Shown here: in pieces, positions 1 through 8,232 of the stretch
How positions within the stretch are numbered: position 1 is the first letter of the stretch
How the letters are laid out: each line of letters begins with the position of its first letter
Source of the DNA: JAKQHY01 sp034429475
GTDB lineage: Bacteria > Chloroflexota > Anaerolineae > B4-G1 > SLSP01
Assembly: GCA_034429475.1 (NCBI GenBank)
Contig: DAOUGD010000180.1
Coordinates: 1-35,219 of the forward strand
Direction of reading: 5' to 3'
DNA length: 35,219 bases
Translations under genes and position numbers: made by a program
Notes under the pieces: model-generated
What the model saw: the letters and a program-made list of their open reading frames with translations, nothing else
What the model was told of the DNA's origin: nothing
Databases searched by the model: none

Positions 1-24
1 CGTGGGCGGGCTACCCCGCCCACG
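1..24. repeat. perfect GC-rich hairpin at the window edge
   Basis: A 10-bp perfect inverted repeat (CGTGGGCGGG / CCCGCCCACG) has a 4-nt CTAC loop and is followed by six A residues. No T-run follows on the plus strand. For a minus-strand transcript the T-run would come before the hairpin. It could be half of a bidirectional terminator whose left flank lies outside the window. The structure is certain and the role is not. Confidence 0.5.
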
Positions 25-89
25 AAAAAACACCCCCTCAACCGCGCCTTTAGGCGCAAATCACGAGCCCAAACGAATTTTCGGATAGA

Positions 90-146
90 TTCTTAAGCCA
101 TTTCTTAACCTTTTCTCAGATTATTCTCAGGCCGGTACGGTAAACT
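90..146 (+). promoter_or_regulatory. Pho-box-like direct repeats with -10 element upstream of the VTC operon
   Basis: Four related octamers start at 90 (TTCTTAAG), 102 (TTCTTAAC), 113 (TTCTCAGA) and 124 (TTCTCAGG), spaced 12, 11 and 11 bp. A -10-like TAAACT lies at 141-146, ten bases after the last repeat core, and there is no good -35. PhoB/OmpR-family regulators bind direct repeats with 11-bp spacing that replace the -35 element, and TTCTTAACC resembles the cyanobacterial Pho-box unit CTTAACC. The next gene is a polyphosphate polymerase-like VTC protein, which fits phosphate control. The geometry is seen; the identity of the regulator is inferred. Confidence 0.55.
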
Positions 147-179
147 GAGTCTGAAGTTAAATCATAAGGCAGGTAAACT

Positions 180-1019
180 ATGGACACACAGATACAATTC
201 CGCAAGACACGCAAGTCCCCTGACCTCGCCGTGGTGTTGACGACCTTCCCGCCGGCGCCCCCGTCGCTCGCGCGCGCGCTGGCAGAGTTCGCGCCCATCA
301 GCCTGGCGGAGATGGCCGACGTGGCCCTGCTGCGCCGCATTGACACGAAGCTGGTGTTGCGCGAGGAGCAACTGGTCGGCGTCCTGGCGCGTCTCAGCGA
401 CGATTACGAGGTGCTGGAGATTGCCAACCGCCGCCTGCATCACTACCAGACCCTGTACTTCGACACGCCGGCGTATGCCCTTTACTACCAGCATCACAAC
501 GGGCAGGGCAACCGCTACAAGGTGCGCGCGCGGACTTACCTGGATTCCGGGCTGGCCTTCCTGGAAGTCAAGCACAAGACCCCCCAGGGCGTCACCCTCA
601 AGGAGCGCCTGCAAACCGCAGCCTTACTGCGCTGGATTGACCCACGCGCCCGCGAGTTCTTGGCGGCCCACTTCCCGTATCCCGCCGAGACCCTGACGCC
701 GGTGCTGTGGAATCACTTTCGCCGGGTGACGTTGGTGAGCAAACACCGCGCGGAGCGCCTGACGTTGGACGTCGGCCTCTCCTTCCGCGTCGGCCAGACG
801 GAACTCGCGCTCCCCGGCCTCGCCATCGTTGAGGTGAAGCAGGCAGCGTATTCGCTGCGTTCCGAGTTCATCGGCCAGTTGCGCGCGTTGGGCGTGCGCC
901 CGGTGGGTTTCAGCAAGTATTGCATCGGGGTGTCGCTGCTCGTTCCGCAGGTCAAACACAATCATTTCAAGCCCAATCATCTGTGGCTCAACCGTATCCT
1001 TCAGGAGAAGAATAACTAA
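180..1019 (+). CDS. VTC-domain polyphosphate polymerase-like protein
   Basis: This 279-residue soluble protein belongs to the VTC/CYTH-like triphosphate tunnel family, whose yeast Vtc4 member makes polyphosphate from ATP. Diagnostic blocks in order are RRIDTKLVL near residue 50 (tunnel basic residues), YQTLYFDT near 95, NRYKVRARTY near 115, FLEVKHKT near 130, LTLDVGLSF near 195, IVEVKQ near 220 and GFSKYC near the C-terminus. The alternating acidic and basic beta-strand pattern is the tunnel signature. The ATG follows AAGGCAGG, a usable ribosome-binding site. The stop codon overlaps the next ATG by one base (TAATG), so it is translationally coupled to the DUF4956 gene. The first 35 or so residues are low-conservation lead-in. 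Whether it polymerises phosphate or another nucleotide-derived substrate cannot be told from sequence. Confidence 0.85.
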   Translation: MDTQIQFRKTRKSPDLAVVLTTFPPAPPSLARALAEFAPISLAEMADVALLRRIDTKLVLREEQLVGVLARLSDDYEVLEIANRRLHHYQTLYFDTPAYALYYQHHNGQGNRYKVRARTYLDSGLAFLEVKHKTPQGVTLKERLQTAALLRWIDPRAREFLAAHFPYPAETLTPVLWNHFRRVTLVSKHRAERLTLDVGLSFRVGQTELALPGLAIVEVKQAAYSLRSEFIGQLRALGVRPVGFSKYCIGVSLLVPQVKHNHFKPNHLWLNRILQEKNN

Positions 1020-1717
1020 TGGACGACTTTCTGGCTTTTGGAGCAAGTTTTCTGTTCAATATCGGGATAGCCTTTCTGATCGTGCGCGGCGTCTATGCCC
1101 CCACCAAACGGGACAAGAACTACGTCCTGACATTTCTGACCTTCAACACCCTGGCGTTCTTGATCGCCGGCCTGCTCAGTGAGATAGACTTGAGCGTGGG
1201 CTTCGGCCTCGGCCTCTTCGCCATCTTCTCGATTTTGCGGTTCCGCACCGATCCCATCCCCGTCCGCGAGATGGCGTACCTGTTTGTGATGCTGGCGCTG
1301 CCGGTCATCAACGCCGTGTTGCTCCAGGAGGAAATCTACGACAGCCTGATCATCGCCAACCTGGCCGTCGTCGCCGTGTTGCTCCTGGCCGAAAGAGCGT
1401 GGGGACTGCGCAGCGTGAGCCAGAAAACCATCACCTACGAACACATCGAATGGGTCAAGCCGGAACACTACCCGACCCTGTTGGCCGACTTGCGCGCGCG
1501 CACGGGCTTGGATATCATTCACTGCGAGATCGGCAAAATTGACTTCCTGCACGACGTGGCCGAGGTCAAGATCACGTACAACGAGCCGCAGAATGACGTG
1601 GTGGTAATGGTGCGCTCCGGCGAACCTGCCGTGGACTATTCGGCCCTTTTCTCAACGTCAGGCCCGCGCCAAACTGCCAACGACTCGCAGCGGCGGCAAG
1701 CCCTTGACTCGCATTAG
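1019..1717 (+). CDS. DUF4956-family membrane protein
   Basis: This 232-residue protein has about four hydrophobic segments in its N-terminal half (roughly residues 5-24, 38-54, 60-75 and 88-125) and a soluble C-terminal half of about 100 residues. The conserved block FSILRFRTDPIPVREMAYLF after the third segment is typical of DUF4956. This family is repeatedly found next to VTC-domain proteins and is a plausible membrane partner, for example a channel or anchor for the polymer made by the VTC protein; that role is inference. AGGAGA sits about 8 bases before the ATG, and the ATG overlaps the VTC stop by one base, giving a strongly coupled pair. The C-terminal tail after residue 190 is polar. 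Confidence 0.8.
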   Translation: MDDFLAFGASFLFNIGIAFLIVRGVYAPTKRDKNYVLTFLTFNTLAFLIAGLLSEIDLSVGFGLGLFAIFSILRFRTDPIPVREMAYLFVMLALPVINAVLLQEEIYDSLIIANLAVVAVLLLAERAWGLRSVSQKTITYEHIEWVKPEHYPTLLADLRARTGLDIIHCEIGKIDFLHDVAEVKITYNEPQNDVVVMVRSGEPAVDYSALFSTSGPRQTANDSQRRQALDSH

Positions 1718-1725
1718 GCTCATGA

Positions 1726-1743
1726 GAATCTGTCAACAGATTC
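1726..1743. repeat. short hairpin between the DUF4956 and beta-helix lipoprotein genes
   Basis: GAATCTG and CAGATTC form a 7-bp stem with a TCAA loop. ACGGAT-type units follow (1746-1764) that match the units of the inverted-arm repeat at 9220-9273. No T-run directly follows the stem, so termination is not supported. It may be a degenerate half of the same intergenic repeat family. Confidence 0.35.
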
Positions 1744-1812
1744 AACGGATGAAAACGGATTTTTAATCCTATCATTCCGCAAATCCTGCTATAACTTGAG
1801 GAGAACAATACC

Positions 1813-3720
1813 ATGAAAAAGATCACCGCTTTACTGTTAGCCTTTATCCTGATGGCCCTCACGGCCTGTTCCGGCAACACGCTGGCCTCCACCACGCCGG
1901 CCGGCCTCGCGCAGGCGACGAGCGCGGGCAGCGCAACTTCCGCCCCGGCCGCGACCGCCACGGTCGTCGTCACCCCCATCGTCGTCGAATACGACCCGGA
2001 AGACCTGGTCGTGAACGATTCCGACGCAACCACGATCCAACTGAATGGCGACGCTATCGCCTTCACGGGCAGCGGCGTGGCGGTTGACGGCAGCCGCGCC
2101 ACCATCACCGCCGGCGGAACGTACCGCATCAGCGGCGTCCTGGACAACGGGCAGATCATCGTCAACACCGGCGACAAGGAGAAAGTCACCCTTATTCTCG
2201 ACGGCGCGACGCTGACCTGCGCCGACAACGCGCCCATCTACGTCGTCCAGGCGGACAAGGTCGTCATCACCCTGGCCGACGGGAGCACCAACGTCGTCAG
2301 CGACGGGGCGACCTACAACGCGGAGGCCGTGGCCGCGGACGAACCCGACGCCGCCATCTTCAGCAAGGCCGACCTGACCCTGAACGGCGGCGGGGCGCTG
2401 GTCGTCAACGCGACCTACAACCACGGCATCGTCAGCAAAGACGACCTCAAGATCACCGGCGGAACCATCACCGTCAACGCCGTCAACGACGGCGTCAAGG
2501 GACGGGATTCCGTCGCGGTCAAGGACGGCGCGCTCACCATCAACGCCGGCGGCGACGGTCTGCAAGCCAACAACGATGAGGACGCCGAAAAGGGCGTCAT
2601 CGCCATCGAGGGCGGCGTCCTGGTCATCACCGCCGGGCAGGATGCCGTGCAGGCCGAAACCCAGCTCCAGGTCAGCGGCGGGGAACTGACCCTCACGACG
2701 GGCGGCGGCAGCGCCAACGCCCCGCAGCGCGGCGGTTGGGACAATCGCGGGATGGGTACCACCACCACCACCGACGCCGCCAGCGCCAAGGGGCTGAAAG
2801 CCGGCGTGGACGTCAGCATCACCGGCGGCGTCATCGCCATTGACGCCTACGACGACGCCATCCACAGCAATGGCAGCCTGACCCTCGGCGGCGGGGAGCT
2901 GACGCTGGCCTCCGGCGACGACGGGCTCCACGCGGACGCGACCCTGACCGTCAACGACGGCACGCTGTCCATCACAAAATCCTACGAAGGCCTCGAAAGC
3001 GCCGTCATCACGATCAACGGGGGGACGATTCACCTCGTCGCCAGCGACGACGGCCTCAACGGGGCCGGCGGGGTGGATAGCTCCGGCCTGAACGGTTGGG
3101 GCGGGCGAGAGCAGTTCGCCGAGTCCGGCAACGCCCACCTGTACCTCAACGGCGGCTATCTCTACGTGGACGCCGGCGGCGACGGGTTAGACTCCAATGG
3201 GGCAATGGACATGACTGGCGGCACGGTGATCGTCAACGGGCCGACGGACAACGGCAACGGCCCCCTGGATTATCTCGGCGCGTTCAACGTCACCGGCGGG
3301 TTCCTGGTCGCCGTCGGCAGCGCGGGGATGGCGCAGGCGCCCAGCGACACGTCCACCCAATACTCGGCGCTGGTGACGTTCCCTGCTGCCCAGCCCGCCG
3401 GAACGCTGGTTCACATTGAGGCCGCCGATGGCGCGGACGTGCTGACGTTCCTGCCGACCAAAAGCTACCAGTCTGTCCTGATATGCGCCCCCGCCCTGCA
3501 AAACGGCGTGACCTACACCGTCTACACTGGCGGCAGCGCCAGCGGCGCAGCGACCGACGGCCTGTACTCCGCCGATGACTACACCGGCGGGACGCAGGCC
3601 AGCAACTTCACAATTTCCAGCATGGTCACGGGCGGCGGCTTCGGCGGGGGTTTCCCCGGCGGGGGGATGCGTCCGGGCGGCAATATGACCCGGCCAGGTG
3701 GGGGAGGATGGCGGCCCTGA
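1813..3720 (+). CDS. secreted carbohydrate-binding beta-helix lipoprotein (Cthe_2159-like)
   Basis: This 635-residue lipoprotein has a lysine-bearing signal peptide and the lipobox LTAC with Cys19. A Thr/Ala/Pro-rich linker runs to about residue 60. From about residue 65 to 480 it has many roughly 20-residue beta-helix turns of the kind ITGGTITVNAVNDGVKG, rich in GG, DG and DD corners that look calcium-binding. A small beta domain follows (about 480-600), and the protein ends in a Gly/Pro/Met-rich tail. This matches the Cthe_2159 carbohydrate-binding family (PF14262), whose founding member is a calcium-binding beta-helix that binds pectin or cellulose. A good ribosome-binding site (TTGAGGAG) precedes the ATG. 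Such proteins, and CotH kinases, are recurrent neighbours of VTC and DUF4956 genes, so this is probably the surface component of the same operon. Confidence 0.8.
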   Translation: MKKITALLLAFILMALTACSGNTLASTTPAGLAQATSAGSATSAPAATATVVVTPIVVEYDPEDLVVNDSDATTIQLNGDAIAFTGSGVAVDGSRATITAGGTYRISGVLDNGQIIVNTGDKEKVTLILDGATLTCADNAPIYVVQADKVVITLADGSTNVVSDGATYNAEAVAADEPDAAIFSKADLTLNGGGALVVNATYNHGIVSKDDLKITGGTITVNAVNDGVKGRDSVAVKDGALTINAGGDGLQANNDEDAEKGVIAIEGGVLVITAGQDAVQAETQLQVSGGELTLTTGGGSANAPQRGGWDNRGMGTTTTTDAASAKGLKAGVDVSITGGVIAIDAYDDAIHSNGSLTLGGGELTLASGDDGLHADATLTVNDGTLSITKSYEGLESAVITINGGTIHLVASDDGLNGAGGVDSSGLNGWGGREQFAESGNAHLYLNGGYLYVDAGGDGLDSNGAMDMTGGTVIVNGPTDNGNGPLDYLGAFNVTGGFLVAVGSAGMAQAPSDTSTQYSALVTFPAAQPAGTLVHIEAADGADVLTFLPTKSYQSVLICAPALQNGVTYTVYTGGSASGAATDGLYSADDYTGGTQASNFTISSMVTGGGFGGGFPGGGMRPGGNMTRPGGGGWRP

Positions 3721-3740
3721 CATCGGGGCCGGCGCGCCCT

Positions 3741-3768
3741 TTGCGACAGACCCTCTGGGGTTTATAAT
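3741..3768 (+). promoter_or_regulatory. sigma-70-type promoter for the GH3 gene
   Basis: TTGCGA (3741-3746) and a perfect TATAAT (3763-3768) are separated by 16 bp. Transcription would start near 3775, leaving a leader of about 150 nt before the GTG at 3925. The same TTGCGA-16 bp arrangement occurs at 12295-12322. Confidence 0.65.
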
Positions 3769-3924
3769 GAAGTTTACCGACCAGGGGGCGTAGAAATACT
3801 TCTTCCCGCATCTCCCTGCCCGGAAGTTGGGGCCGTATCGGCTGCATCAACTTTCGGGCAGGTGGAGGTGGGTCTTTCTTTTTCACACCTCCGGTTGAAT
3901 CCAACCCCTTATGGGAGACATTTT

Positions 3925-6345
3925 GTGGAATTCCAAGAAAAGCTCGCGGCGCTCATTTCGCAAATGACCCTGGCCGAGAAAGCCTCGTTGTGTTCGGGAA
4001 AGGATTTCTGGTATCTGAAAGGCATTGACCGCCTGGGGATACCTTCCATTATGGTCACAGACGGCCCGCACGGGCTGCGCAAACAGACCGGGCGAGCTGA
4101 CCACGTCGGCTTGCATGAAAGCGTCCCGGCCACGTGCTTTCCGACCGCTTCGGCTTTGGCCGCCACCTGGAACCGCGATTTGATCTATCAGGTAGGCCGC
4201 GCTTTGGGCGAAGAGTGCCGCCAGGAAAAAGTTGGCGTAATCCTGGGGCCGGGCGCGAACGTCAAACGCTCCCCCTTGTGCGGCCGCAACTTTGAGTATT
4301 TCTCCGAAGACCCTTACCTGACCGGCGAAATTGCCAAAAGCCACATCAACGGCGTGCAAAGCCAGGGCGTCGGCGCTTCCTTAAAGCATTACGCCGTCAA
4401 CAACCAGGAATACCACCGCATGACGATTGACGCCGTGGTGGACGAGCGCGCGCTGCGCGAGATTTACCTTCCCGGCTATGAGATCGCGGTCAAAGGCGCG
4501 CAACCCTGGACGGTGATGTGCTCCTACAATCGCATCAATGGCATCTATGCCTGCGAAAATGGCTATCTGCTGACCGACATTCTCAAGAACGAATGGGGGC
4601 ATGAGGGGCTGGTCGTCACCGATTGGGGCGCGATGAACGAGCGTGTGGAAGCCTTGCAGGCCGGCGTCGCACTCGAAATGCCGGGCGCGCGGAACGGGAA
4701 CGACGCCAAAATCGTGGCCGCGGTCGAGTCCGGGCAACTGGACGGGGCCGTGCTGGATCGCGCGGTCGAGCGCGTCTTGACGCTGATTTTCAAAGTTAGC
4801 GTGACCCTGAGTGAAGACTTCACCTGCGACATGGCGGCGCATCACGCTCTGGCCCGCCGCGCGGCTGCCGAGGGCGCGGTGCTGCTCAAGAACGAGGGGG
4901 ATATTTTGCCCTTGCAAAAGACGACCCGCTTCGCCCTGATCGGGCGCTTTGCGAAAGCTCCCCGTTACCAGGGCGCCGGCAGCTCGCTCATGAATCCCAC
5001 CCGGCTCGACAATTTGCACGACGAGATTCTCAAGCTGCTTGGCGCGGACAGTCTTCTCTATGCTCCCGGCTACACGGAAAAGGGCGATGCGCCGGACGAA
5101 ACCCTGATTCAAGAAGCCCTCGCCCTGGCCGAAAGAGCTGAAGTGGTTGTGATTTGCGCCGGTCTGACCGACCTGTACGAAACCGAGGGCCTGGATCGCC
5201 AGCACATGAAGCTGCCGCCCGGCCACGACGCCCTCATCCGGCGGCTCGCCGCGGCGCACCCAAAGGTGGTGGTCGTCTTGAGCAACGGCTCGCCCGTCGA
5301 GATGCCCTGGGCCGGGGACGTGCCTTGCATCCTGGAAGGCTACCTGGGGGGGCAAGCCGGCGCCGGTGGGATCGCCGACATTTTATGGGGCGTGGTCAAT
5401 CCCAGCGGCAAACTGGCCGAAACTTTCCCCCTCAAGCTGGAAGACACCCCGGCGTATGCCTACTTCCCCGGCGGCCCGGCCACGGTCGAATACCGCGAAA
5501 GCCTTTACGTGGGCTACCGCTATTACGACACTGTTGGACAACCCGTGTTGTTCCCCTTTGGGCACGGGCTGAGCTACACCCGTTTCGAGTACTGCGATCT
5601 GGCGCTGAGCCGCTCCAAAGACCCTGAGGCGCTCACCGTCACCTTCAGGGTTAAAAACGTTGGGAAAGTAGCGGGGCAGGAAGTCGTCCAGCTCTACGTG
5701 CGGGACGTGGAATCTACCGCGTTCCGCCCCGCGAAGGAACTCAAGGGGTTCGCCAAAGTCGCGTTGCAGCCCGGTGAAGAGGTTGGCGTGACGCTCGCAC
5801 TGGATCGCCGCGCCTTCGCTTATTACGATCCGCAGCTCAAGGATTGGCGCGTCGAGTCCGGCGCGTTTGAAATCCTGGTGGGGGCCTCGTCACAGGACAT
5901 TCGCCTGCGCGCCGCCGTCGAGATAACGTCTGCTCAACCTGCCCCGGCCCGAACCGAACCGGCCAGCTACCACGCCTTTTCCAAAGGCGCTTCCGTCGGC
6001 CAAGAGGACTTCGCGGCGTTGCTTGGCCGCCCTGTTCCGCCCAACCAGGCGCCGCAAAAAGGCCATTACACCCTCAACACTCCTATTGCCGACATGCAAG
6101 ACTCGTTTATCGGGAGGCAGCTTGCGGGTCTGATGAAAAGGGAAATGCACAAGATGATTGAAGGAAAAGAGGACACCCCCATGGCTTTGCTCCTGGATGC
6201 CGCGTCCCGCGAAACGCCATTGCGGAGTATGCTGATGGGGGACACGCCTTTCAATCGGCCCATGCTGGATGCTTTGCTGCTCATGATGAACGGCAAATTC
6301 TTCAAGGGGCTGGCGGCCTTTATCAAGGCGAGTCTCAGTAGATGA
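3925..6345 (+). CDS. glycoside hydrolase family 3 beta-glycosidase
   Basis: This cytoplasmic, signal-less exo-acting glycosidase is about 806 residues long. The N-terminal (alpha/beta)8 domain starts with QMTLAEKASLCSG and contains TDGPHGLRK and LKHYAVNNQE. The nucleophile is Asp233 in VVTDWGAM. The following alpha/beta sandwich carries the likely acid/base Glu421 in YETEGLDR. A fibronectin-III-like domain (about residues 560-640, GQEVVQLYVRD) comes next, then an alpha-helical C-terminal extension of about 120 residues. No PA14 insertion is seen. An upstream in-frame GTG at 3862 exists, but GGGAG seven bases before GTG 3925 and the family's usual N-terminus favour 3925. The probable substrate is a beta-linked gluco- or xylo-oligosaccharide; specificity cannot be read from sequence. 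Confidence 0.93.
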   Translation: MEFQEKLAALISQMTLAEKASLCSGKDFWYLKGIDRLGIPSIMVTDGPHGLRKQTGRADHVGLHESVPATCFPTASALAATWNRDLIYQVGRALGEECRQEKVGVILGPGANVKRSPLCGRNFEYFSEDPYLTGEIAKSHINGVQSQGVGASLKHYAVNNQEYHRMTIDAVVDERALREIYLPGYEIAVKGAQPWTVMCSYNRINGIYACENGYLLTDILKNEWGHEGLVVTDWGAMNERVEALQAGVALEMPGARNGNDAKIVAAVESGQLDGAVLDRAVERVLTLIFKVSVTLSEDFTCDMAAHHALARRAAAEGAVLLKNEGDILPLQKTTRFALIGRFAKAPRYQGAGSSLMNPTRLDNLHDEILKLLGADSLLYAPGYTEKGDAPDETLIQEALALAERAEVVVICAGLTDLYETEGLDRQHMKLPPGHDALIRRLAAAHPKVVVVLSNGSPVEMPWAGDVPCILEGYLGGQAGAGGIADILWGVVNPSGKLAETFPLKLEDTPAYAYFPGGPATVEYRESLYVGYRYYDTVGQPVLFPFGHGLSYTRFEYCDLALSRSKDPEALTVTFRVKNVGKVAGQEVVQLYVRDVESTAFRPAKELKGFAKVALQPGEEVGVTLALDRRAFAYYDPQLKDWRVESGAFEILVGASSQDIRLRAAVEITSAQPAPARTEPASYHAFSKGASVGQEDFAALLGRPVPPNQAPQKGHYTLNTPIADMQDSFIGRQLAGLMKREMHKMIEGKEDTPMALLLDAASRETPLRSMLMGDTPFNRPMLDALLLMMNGKFFKGLAAFIKASLSR

Positions 6346-6357
6346 AAATTTTAGGCT

Positions 6358-6406
6358 CGTAGTAACGACTTTAGTCGTCAAAAGAACCACTGAAGTGGTT
6401 ACTACG
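6358..6406. repeat. nested palindromic (three-way junction) intergenic element
   Basis: The outer arms CGTAGTAAC (6358-6366) and GTTACTACG (6398-6406) enclose two further perfect hairpins, ACGACT-TT-AGTCGT (6365-6378) and ACCACT-GA-AGTGGT (6386-6399). The element lies between convergent genes and could terminate both transcripts, although no T-run is present. It looks more like a mobile palindromic repeat unit. Confidence 0.7.
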
Positions 6407-6424
6407 TCGTTCCATCCGACGACG

Positions 6425-7204
6425 CTACGGCAGGGGCGCTGCCGGCGCGAAGATCAGCGACTCGCCCTGTAGGGTGCGTATCTCAAGCTGATCGTCCACG
6501 ATGCGCCAGTGACGCGCCCACGTCAGCGCGTCCGTGAAGCGGCCTTCCAGCGCATAGTAGGCGTCCGCCGCGCCGGGACAGTCCTCTTCAAGCATGGTGA
6601 TGGACGGGAATTGAATGTCGCCGTCGCCGGCCTGATAGTTGCCTTCAAAATGGCGGCACCCGGCCAACCCGCTGTAGCCGTCCTCCGTAAAAGTGAGGGT
6701 GAACGACAATGTCTCGTCCAACGCGCTGCCATCCAGCGTCAGCAGGCGCCACTCGGTCCCTACCAGCGCCGCCGGTTGGCCGGTGAAAGTTTCCTGACGC
6801 GCGTAAGTGAGCCGCGCTGCGCCGGACTTGTCCAGCAGTTCCAGGCGATTGTCGCCCAGGCGGAATTTCGCCACGTTTGACAGTACCTCGGCATAGGTCT
6901 GTTCCTGCTGCATCACGTCATCGTCCAGGCACGCCATCAACGTCATCGCCACCATGCCGACACGCAGGTTGCTGCCGGTCTGTGTGTAAGGGCCGCCGTA
7001 ACTGTTGCACCCGCTGTATCCACTGAGCTTCTCACCCTCAAACGTCAGGGTGATCGTCGAATCCGGCAGCAGGGGCGCGTCATTCATCGTCAGCAACCTC
7101 CATTCGCCTTCAAGGGATGCCGCGCCGTTAGTGCTGCCGCCTGAGCCGCAGGCCGTGACCATGATTGCCACCGCGAAGAGTCCCACCCAGGCCCTGATTT
7201 TCAT
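6425..7204 (-). CDS. lipoprotein with two META (HslJ-like) domains
   Basis: This 259-residue lipoprotein has a short signal peptide and lipobox VTAC with Cys19, then a Ser/Gly linker. Two consecutive META domains follow, at about residues 29-130 and 148-255. Each begins with a W-R-L-L-T strand (EWRLLTMND and EWRLLTLDG) and carries the G-x-S/A-G-C-x-x-Y/F motif (SGYSGCNSYGG; SGLAGCRHFEG). META-domain proteins such as HslJ are envelope proteins linked to stress and antibiotic tolerance; biochemical function is unknown. GGGAGGTG precedes the ATG at a good distance. It is convergent with the GH3 gene and lies downstream of the ABC exporter on the same strand, about 120 bases away, so co-transcription is possible. 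Confidence 0.88.
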   Translation of the reverse strand: MKIRAWVGLFAVAIMVTACGSGGSTNGAASLEGEWRLLTMNDAPLLPDSTITLTFEGEKLSGYSGCNSYGGPYTQTGSNLRVGMVAMTLMACLDDDVMQQEQTYAEVLSNVAKFRLGDNRLELLDKSGAARLTYARQETFTGQPAALVGTEWRLLTLDGSALDETLSFTLTFTEDGYSGLAGCRHFEGNYQAGDGDIQFPSITMLEEDCPGAADAYYALEGRFTDALTWARHWRIVDDQLEIRTLQGESLIFAPAAPLP

Positions 7205-7226
7205 TCTGCACCTCCCTAGTTTAGAC

Positions 7227-7251
7227 GCAGCGCACTTTTATAGCGCGCTGC
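7227..7251. repeat. hairpin between ABC permease and META lipoprotein genes
   Basis: GCAGCGC and GCGCTGC form a 7-bp stem around an AT-rich 11-nt loop. It sits just upstream of the META gene's ribosome-binding site on the minus strand. No T-run supports termination. The minus-strand loop reads CTATAAAAGT, so a -10 element cannot be excluded. Confidence 0.35.
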
Positions 7252-7327
7252 ACCTTTCATGACGTTGGCGGCGCTTCCCGGGTTCCCGTGGGCGTCCCAT
7301 CCGCCGGCGCGAGGTGTGCCGTCCGGG

Positions 7328-8221
7328 TCAAATCACGTGCAGCCCGCTCTTCTTGGCGAGTTCTTCCGCCTTTCCTAACAGGTGGCGTGAGATTACGGTG
7401 AACCCGATGGCGAAGGCAATAATGATGGCCCATTCCTGCCACACCGGCAGGAGCGTCTGCCAGTTTCCCCCAAAACTGTAGTAGCGGATCAGGTCGTAGC
7501 CCCAGGTGTGCGGCAGGGGATAGGCCAGGTATTGCACCAGCCGGGGAAAGGCCGCCACCGGCAGGTACGCGCCCCCGATCATCTCGAACAAGACGCCCAA
7601 TACCTGCGCAATCGAATCCACCTGCCGCCACAGCAAGGCCAACAGCGCGATCATCACGCCCATCGCCGTCAACGCCACCAGAATCACCGCGCAGGTTAAC
7701 AGCACCATCAGCAGGTCGGGCAGACTCGCCCGCGAGTAGATCGCCAGGAAAAGGTAGAGCGGCAGAAACAGCACCGATTCGACGATGACCTTTGCCAGCA
7801 CGCTGCCGACATAGTAGGCGTACCGCGAGCCGGGATTGCTGTACAGGAATTCGAGCGTGCCGTTGTACAGATCGTTGCGGATAGTGCCAATCGGCCCCCA
7901 CAGCGTGACGCCGATGAAGACGGTCAGCAGCAGCCCGCTCTGGAACGAGATGAACAGATCGCGCCCGGCCAGCGGGCCGCCAGACATGCCGAGTCCCTGG
8001 ATGGAGATCGCCGACGACAGCAGCAGGAAGAAGACCACTCTGACGGCCTGGTTGACCAGCGACCCGATCAGGTTGGGGATGTAGCGGGTCGTCATGTGCA
8101 ATTCTTTGCCCACCGTCGCCTGGATGATGTGCCAGGTCGAGGTGGGCCGGGACAAAGTCTGGACGGCGGCCGATTGGGCCACAGATTGAACCGGTGTGGA
8201 TACTATCGAAATCGCTTGCAT
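7328..8221 (-). CDS. ABC-2 type exporter permease
   Basis: This 297-residue integral membrane protein has about 30 polar residues at the N-terminus and then roughly six hydrophobic segments. The segments are at about residues 60-80, 95-115, 140-162, 168-198, 207-225 and 262-282, and the protein ends in a charged cytoplasmic tail (LLGKAEELAKKSG). The amphipathic helix before the first segment (THWHIIQATVGKEL-like, residues 28-42) is typical of ABC-2 (DrrB/NodJ-type) permeases. It starts 11 bases after the stop of the ATPase gene with GGAG in that gap, so the two are co-translated and surely form one exporter. The substrate is unknown; related pairs export lipids, polysaccharides or drugs. Confidence 0.88.
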   Translation of the reverse strand: MQAISIVSTPVQSVAQSAAVQTLSRPTSTWHIIQATVGKELHMTTRYIPNLIGSLVNQAVRVVFFLLLSSAISIQGLGMSGGPLAGRDLFISFQSGLLLTVFIGVTLWGPIGTIRNDLYNGTLEFLYSNPGSRYAYYVGSVLAKVIVESVLFLPLYLFLAIYSRASLPDLLMVLLTCAVILVALTAMGVMIALLALLWRQVDSIAQVLGVLFEMIGGAYLPVAAFPRLVQYLAYPLPHTWGYDLIRYYSFGGNWQTLLPVWQEWAIIIAFAIGFTVISRHLLGKAEELAKKSGLHVI

Positions 8222-8232
8222 CGTATTGTCTC

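Noticed and set aside
1..30. Rho-independent terminator at the left edge
   Set aside because: The hairpin is followed by A residues, not T, on the plus strand, and the minus-strand T-run would precede the stem.
1837..3138. Long minus-strand open frame opposite the beta-helix lipoprotein
   Set aside because: It mirrors the repetitive GC-rich codons of the real gene, has no ribosome-binding site, and its Val/Asp/Gly-rich product matches nothing I know.
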